Below, one piece after another: positions 5,795 through 8,474 of a stretch of DNA of 8,474 nucleotides (positions are counted from its first letter, which is position 1; each line of letters begins with the position of its first letter). The translations under genes and the position numbers were made by a program. Under the pieces are notes generated by a model that saw nothing but the letters and a program-made list of their open reading frames with translations, made no database searches and had not been told where the DNA came from. Source of the stretch: Candidatus Microgenomates bacterium (GTDB taxonomy: Bacteria; Patescibacteriota; Microgenomatia; UBA1406; GWC2-37-13); contig JACOTV010000063.1 of NCBI GenBank assembly GCA_016178125.1, positions 1-8,474 of the forward strand. The letters run 5' to 3'.

Positions 5795-6789
5795 ATGTCA
5801 TTTTTTGATGTAAAGCACCGTTCCAAAAAATCAAAAGCGCGCGTTGGAGAGATCCAAACTGCGCACGGCACGGTGCAAACTCCCACGTTCGTGCCGTGCG
5901 CAACCAAAGGGACCCTCACGGGAATCATGCCCAACATCATTCCCCAGATGAACGTCCAGCTCGAGTTTGTAAACACTTATCATCTCGTCACCCACCCCGG
6001 CGCCGATGTTATTGAACAAGCCGGAGGGATTCATAAGTATTCGCATTTGCCCACTGCATTAATGTCCGATTCAGGCGGGTTCCAAGTATTTTCTTTGGGG
6101 AAGTCTACAAGACGCGCTAAACTGCGCGAAGGCGAAGAAGAGCCATTGCTCGTCAAGATTTCTGACGACGGCGTAAAGTTTCGCTCAACCCACGACGGGA
6201 CCCTTGTCGAGTTTACACCCGAAACATCTATTCAGTTTCAACGTAAGATTGGCGCCGACCTCATGATGGCGTTTGACGAGCGTACCTATTACCCGGCAAC
6301 CCAAGAGTATGCCGAATTGCTGAGCAAGACACCGAGGGAGTGGCAATCGGAGGAGTCTCGGTTGGGGAAACAAAACAAGAGATGCGCCACCAAGTAAAAT
6401 GGTGCAAGGACTTTTTGCCCGCCGACAAACCCGTCCACCTTCTCGGAATCGGCCATTTTGATGATTTTATCGATTTGGTGACTGCGGGAATCGACAGCTT
6501 TGACTGTGTTGAACCTTCGCGGATCGCTCGAATTGGTATTGTTTACCAATGGAGCAAGCCGCTTCCCACCGAACTTAATATCAACAAAATGCTCTATAAA
6601 GCCGACTTTTCCCCCGTCGACGAGAATTGCGATTGTTATGTATGCCAACACTTCACCAAATCGTACCTCTACCACCTTTTCAAGCAGCGCGAGCTTTTGG
6701 CTTACACGCTCGCCACGTTTCATAACATATATACCATGGAACGGTTTATGAACGATCTCAGAGTGCGCATTGCAAACGATGAAATATAG
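5795..6789 (+). pseudogene. tgt: Queuine tRNA-ribosyltransferase with internal deletion and frameshift
   Basis: Intact Tgt swaps guanine at position 34 of certain tRNAs for queuine or its precursor. The N-terminal part (5795 to about 6331) shows VGEIQTAHGTVQTPTFVPC, NTYHL at 60-64, MSDSGGFQVFSL at 90-101 with the active-site Asp92, and MAFDE. The C-terminal part, in another frame from about 6334, shows AIGGVSVGE, LLGIGHFDDF, GIDSFDCVEPSR with the nucleophile Asp, and zinc ligands in CDCYVC plus a later His (TFHNIY). At the junction EYAELLSKT runs into EGVAIGG. About 40-46 residues, including the conserved GIVQGG substrate-binding segment, are missing and the frame shifts. Frame one then stops at 6395-6397. 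Total span is about 331 codons against roughly 370-385 in the family. It is probably non-functional as written, unless this is an assembly fault. Confidence 0.9.
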
Positions 6790-6798
6790 CTCTACAAT
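6770..6798 (+). promoter_or_regulatory. Promoter of the VIT1/CCC1-family gene
   Basis: TTGCAA (6770-6775), a 17-base spacer and TACAAT (6793-6798) lie 7 bases before the ATG at 6806. Most of it overlaps the last codons of tgt, so the transporter can be expressed on its own even though tgt is broken. Confidence 0.65.
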
Positions 6799-6805
6799 GC
6801 AAACT

Positions 6806-7531
6806 ATGTCAGTTGATACACAGAAGCATCTACGCACCGAGCACAATGTTTCTCCGTTTTCTTCATATCTAAAAGAGATCGTATATGGAGCCTCAGACGG
6901 CATTGTTACCACGTTCGCTGTTGTCGCCGGTTTTGCCGGCGCAAATTTAGCCGAAACTGCTCCGCTCTTTGTGGTACTACTCTTTGGGTTAGCAAATTTA
7001 GCAGCAGATGGTGCGTCAATGGGAATTAGCAGCTTCTTGTCGCTTCGAGCTGAACAAGACTATTACAATCATCAGCGTCGCCGTGAACAACGGGAAATTC
7101 GCGATAACCCCACATACGAGCGTCAAGAAACCGAAGACATTCTCATTAAACGGGGATTTTCTAAAAAAGACGCCGTAAAAATTACCGAACTCTACAGCAA
7201 TAACCCCGAATACTGGGCTGATTTTATGATGAGCTATGAACTTGAGCTCGCAAACCCCACGGGCGAGAATCCGTTTTATACTGGCATCGCAACGACACTT
7301 GCATTTATGGCGTTTGGATTCATTCCGCTCATTCCGTATGTTTTTATGCGCGGGTCTGCCCATTTATTTGCTGTGTCTTGTAGCACCACACTTACCGCAC
7401 TGTTACTCCTTGGCATATTGCGATGGCGTGTTACCAAACAGTCGTTCATTCGCTCCGTTGGCGAGATAGTATTAATAGGAAGCGTTTCGGCGGCTATTGC
7501 GTATATAGTGGGAGTCTTCTTTAGGACATAA
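6806..7531 (+). CDS. VIT1/CCC1-family membrane transporter (iron/manganese)
   Basis: A 241-residue protein of the VIT1/CCC1 family, whose characterised members move Fe2+ or Mn2+ across membranes in exchange for protons. The expected order is present: a segment at about 27-46 (YGASDGIVTTFAVVAGF), a second at 54-79 with LANLAADGASMGISSFLS, a charged cytosolic region at about 80-150 rich in Glu (REQREI, YERQETEDIL) that fits the metal-binding domain, then three more segments at about 159-180, 184-208 and 219-238. Length and five-segment topology match the family. The metal cannot be told from sequence. Earlier in-frame starts exist, including the TTG at 6770, but the TACAAT box fits 6806. Its 3' end overlaps the fmt stop by 11 bases. 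Confidence 0.9.
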   Translation: MSVDTQKHLRTEHNVSPFSSYLKEIVYGASDGIVTTFAVVAGFAGANLAETAPLFVVLLFGLANLAADGASMGISSFLSLRAEQDYYNHQRRREQREIRDNPTYERQETEDILIKRGFSKKDAVKITELYSNNPEYWADFMMSYELELANPTGENPFYTGIATTLAFMAFGFIPLIPYVFMRGSAHLFAVSCSTTLTALLLLGILRWRVTKQSFIRSVGEIVLIGSVSAAIAYIVGVFFRT

Positions 7532-8420
7532 GCGGACCATATGCATCTTCGAATTGTTTGAGCTCTACTTCGTTTTTTCCCTCAAGTTGTACCTTCTTAA
7601 TCACGAGGTCGTCGTTTTCCCAATGGATTTTTGTGAGTTTAAGACGTTTTTCGTCAGCCTGCCCATCGGCAGCCTTTAGACGAAGGCGGGTCCACACCCC
7701 GGGCCAGGGATAATATGCCCGAAACATATTAAAAATCTGTCGTTTCTTTGCGGGGTCGGGATTCTTCAGGTCCTCAAGCGGGATATATCCATCGTCACGA
7801 TTCATCCGTTTGGTTACCGTTGCTTCCTGATGATTTTGATCTATTTTTGGAGCGTTAGAAAGGTCTGGGGCGCAACTTTCGATAACTTTTTTGAACAGTT
7901 CAAACCCTAAGTCTATAAGATGTTTCTCCAGCTGGTCGCGTCGCCAAACGGGGAATATATAACTCTTCACTTGGGCAATTATTGGGCCATGATCCATCTC
8001 CTCATCCATTTGCATAAGTGTGACGCCTGTTTCGTTATCGCCATGTAGCAGAGGAGTAGCCATAGGGGCTGGCCCACGATATTTAGGAAGCAACGACGGA
8101 TGGATATTCCAAAATCCAAAGCGTGGCGCGGCAAGGAGTTGAGGAGGAATGATTTCGCCATACGCAAACAGGAGCGCGAGGTCTACTTGTTTTAACACCT
8201 CGACTGCATTGTTCAAGTCTGTATGTACAGGAATGCCGTGTTGTTCAGCTAATTCCCGCACCGGGGTTTTGGTAACAACTTGTTTTCGTCCGACTCGACT
8301 ATCGGGCTGGGTAAAGACACAAACTATCTCTATGGGGAGCTCTGAATTGCCAAGTATCTTTCCCAAAAATTCTGCTGCAAAATCGGGTGTCCCAAAATAT
8401 GCCGTCTTTATTTTCTGCAT
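7521..8420 (-). CDS. fmt: Methionyl-tRNA formyltransferase
   Basis: A complete 299-residue Fmt, slightly shorter than the 315-residue E. coli enzyme. It formylates Met on the initiator tRNA using 10-formyl-tetrahydrofolate, so it draws on the folate pool that folA maintains. Visible motifs are AYFGTPDFAAEFL at 7-19, TQPDSRVGRKQ at 38-48, FAYGEIIP at 85-92, the catalytic NIHPSLLPKYRGPAP at 105-119 with Asn105 and His107, and Asp143 in MDEEMDHGP. These equal Asn106, His108 and Asp144 of E. coli. The C-terminal tRNA-binding domain includes FRAYYPWPGVWTRL. The ATG at 8420 follows a TATAAT by 6 bases. The gene diverges from rpiB, and its 3' end overlaps that of the VIT1/CCC1-family gene. Confidence 0.96.
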   Translation of the reverse strand: MQKIKTAYFGTPDFAAEFLGKILGNSELPIEIVCVFTQPDSRVGRKQVVTKTPVRELAEQHGIPVHTDLNNAVEVLKQVDLALLFAYGEIIPPQLLAAPRFGFWNIHPSLLPKYRGPAPMATPLLHGDNETGVTLMQMDEEMDHGPIIAQVKSYIFPVWRRDQLEKHLIDLGFELFKKVIESCAPDLSNAPKIDQNHQEATVTKRMNRDDGYIPLEDLKNPDPAKKRQIFNMFRAYYPWPGVWTRLRLKAADGQADEKRLKLTKIHWENDDLVIKKVQLEGKNEVELKQFEDAYGPLMS

Positions 8421-8426
8421 GAATGT

Positions 8427-8432
8427 ATTATA
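8427..8432 (-). promoter_or_regulatory. -10 box of fmt
   Basis: On the minus strand a perfect TATAAT lies 6 bases before the fmt ATG. It shares four bases with the opposing rpiB box. The -35 is weak. Confidence 0.65.
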
Positions 8433-8434
8433 CT
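8429..8434 (+). promoter_or_regulatory. -10 box of rpiB
   Basis: TATACT lies 8 bases before the ATG at 8443 and overlaps the fmt -10 on the other strand. The whole fmt-rpiB gap is only 22 bases. Confidence 0.55.
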
Positions 8435-8442
8435 CAACTCAT

Positions 8443-8474
8443 ATGACCATCTTCATCGGCGCCGATCATCGCGC
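8443..8474 (+). CDS. rpiB: Start of ribose-5-phosphate isomerase B, cut by the window edge
   Basis: Only ten full codons are visible, reading MTIFIGADHR. This matches the RpiB/LacAB signature MxIxIGxDHxG, whose members interconvert ribose 5-phosphate and ribulose 5-phosphate in the pentose phosphate pathway. A TATACT box stands 8 bases before the ATG and the frame is open to the edge. The call rests on a short but characteristic motif. Confidence 0.7.
   Translation, partial: MTIFIGADHR

Noticed and set aside
6329..6397. Programmed frameshifting in tgt
   Set aside because: There is no slippery heptamer at the junction, and a conserved segment of about 40 residues is missing, which a frameshift cannot restore.
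6340..6789. An independent 149-residue gene starting at GTG 6340
   Set aside because: It is the C-terminal half of tgt. The family match extends upstream of the GTG (EGV before AIGG), and no promoter or ribosome site precedes it.
1..8474. UGA recoded as an amino acid, as in SR1 or Gracilibacteria
   Set aside because: thyA and the dcd-like gene end in TGA exactly where the families end and where the next gene starts, and no conserved protein here has in-frame TGA.
1..8474. CRISPR array, insertion sequence, integrase, toxin-antitoxin or defence genes
   Set aside because: I saw no repeated spacer-like units, terminal inverted repeats, transposase or related domains in the visible proteins.

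Overview
The window reads as an ordinary chromosomal stretch of a small-genome bacterium, most likely from the Candidate Phyla Radiation (Patescibacteria, perhaps the Microgenomates side). This placement is inference. It rests on the compact mixture of housekeeping genes, two small membrane proteins of a kind I associate with that group, the near absence of gaps between genes, and -10 boxes sitting directly in front of start codons. UGA acts as a normal stop (thyA and the dcd-like gene both end in TGA), so the recoded lineages SR1 and Gracilibacteria are unlikely.

Layout. A minus-strand gene enters at the left edge (1-84, only 28 codons visible). A 380-base intergenic region follows, with several perfect inverted repeats, then a single-pass membrane protein (465-929, +). 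A minus-strand nucleotide block runs right to left: a broken HD-domain nucleotidase (3362-2914), a dUTPase/dCTP-deaminase family protein (2893-2354), thyA (2357-1407) and folA (1410-931). The last three overlap by 4 bases at each junction (ATGA). Together they should produce dUMP, methylate it to dTMP and recycle the folate. A GT4-type glycosyltransferase (3393-4421, +) diverges from the HD gene and converges on tatD (5249-4413, -). Next on the plus strand come a multi-pass membrane protein (5303-5764), a broken tgt (5795-6789) and a VIT1/CCC1-family transporter (6806-7531). The last converges on fmt (8420-7521, -), which diverges from the first codons of rpiB (8443 to the edge, +).

Two patterns stand out. 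First, every gene that begins a transcription unit and has its start in the window, except the partial left-edge gene, has a TANNNT -10-like box 5-10 bases before its ATG, most often exactly 7. That predicts leaderless or nearly leaderless mRNAs. The operon-internal thyA and folA instead carry AAGGAG ribosome binding sites. Second, two unrelated enzyme genes (tgt and the HD nucleotidase) each lack about 40-55 internal codons and change frame at the junction, losing active-site motifs. This is either real gene decay or a repeated assembly or consensus fault. I found no mobile element, CRISPR array, rRNA, tRNA or defence system, and nothing here that I would call a new multi-gene system.
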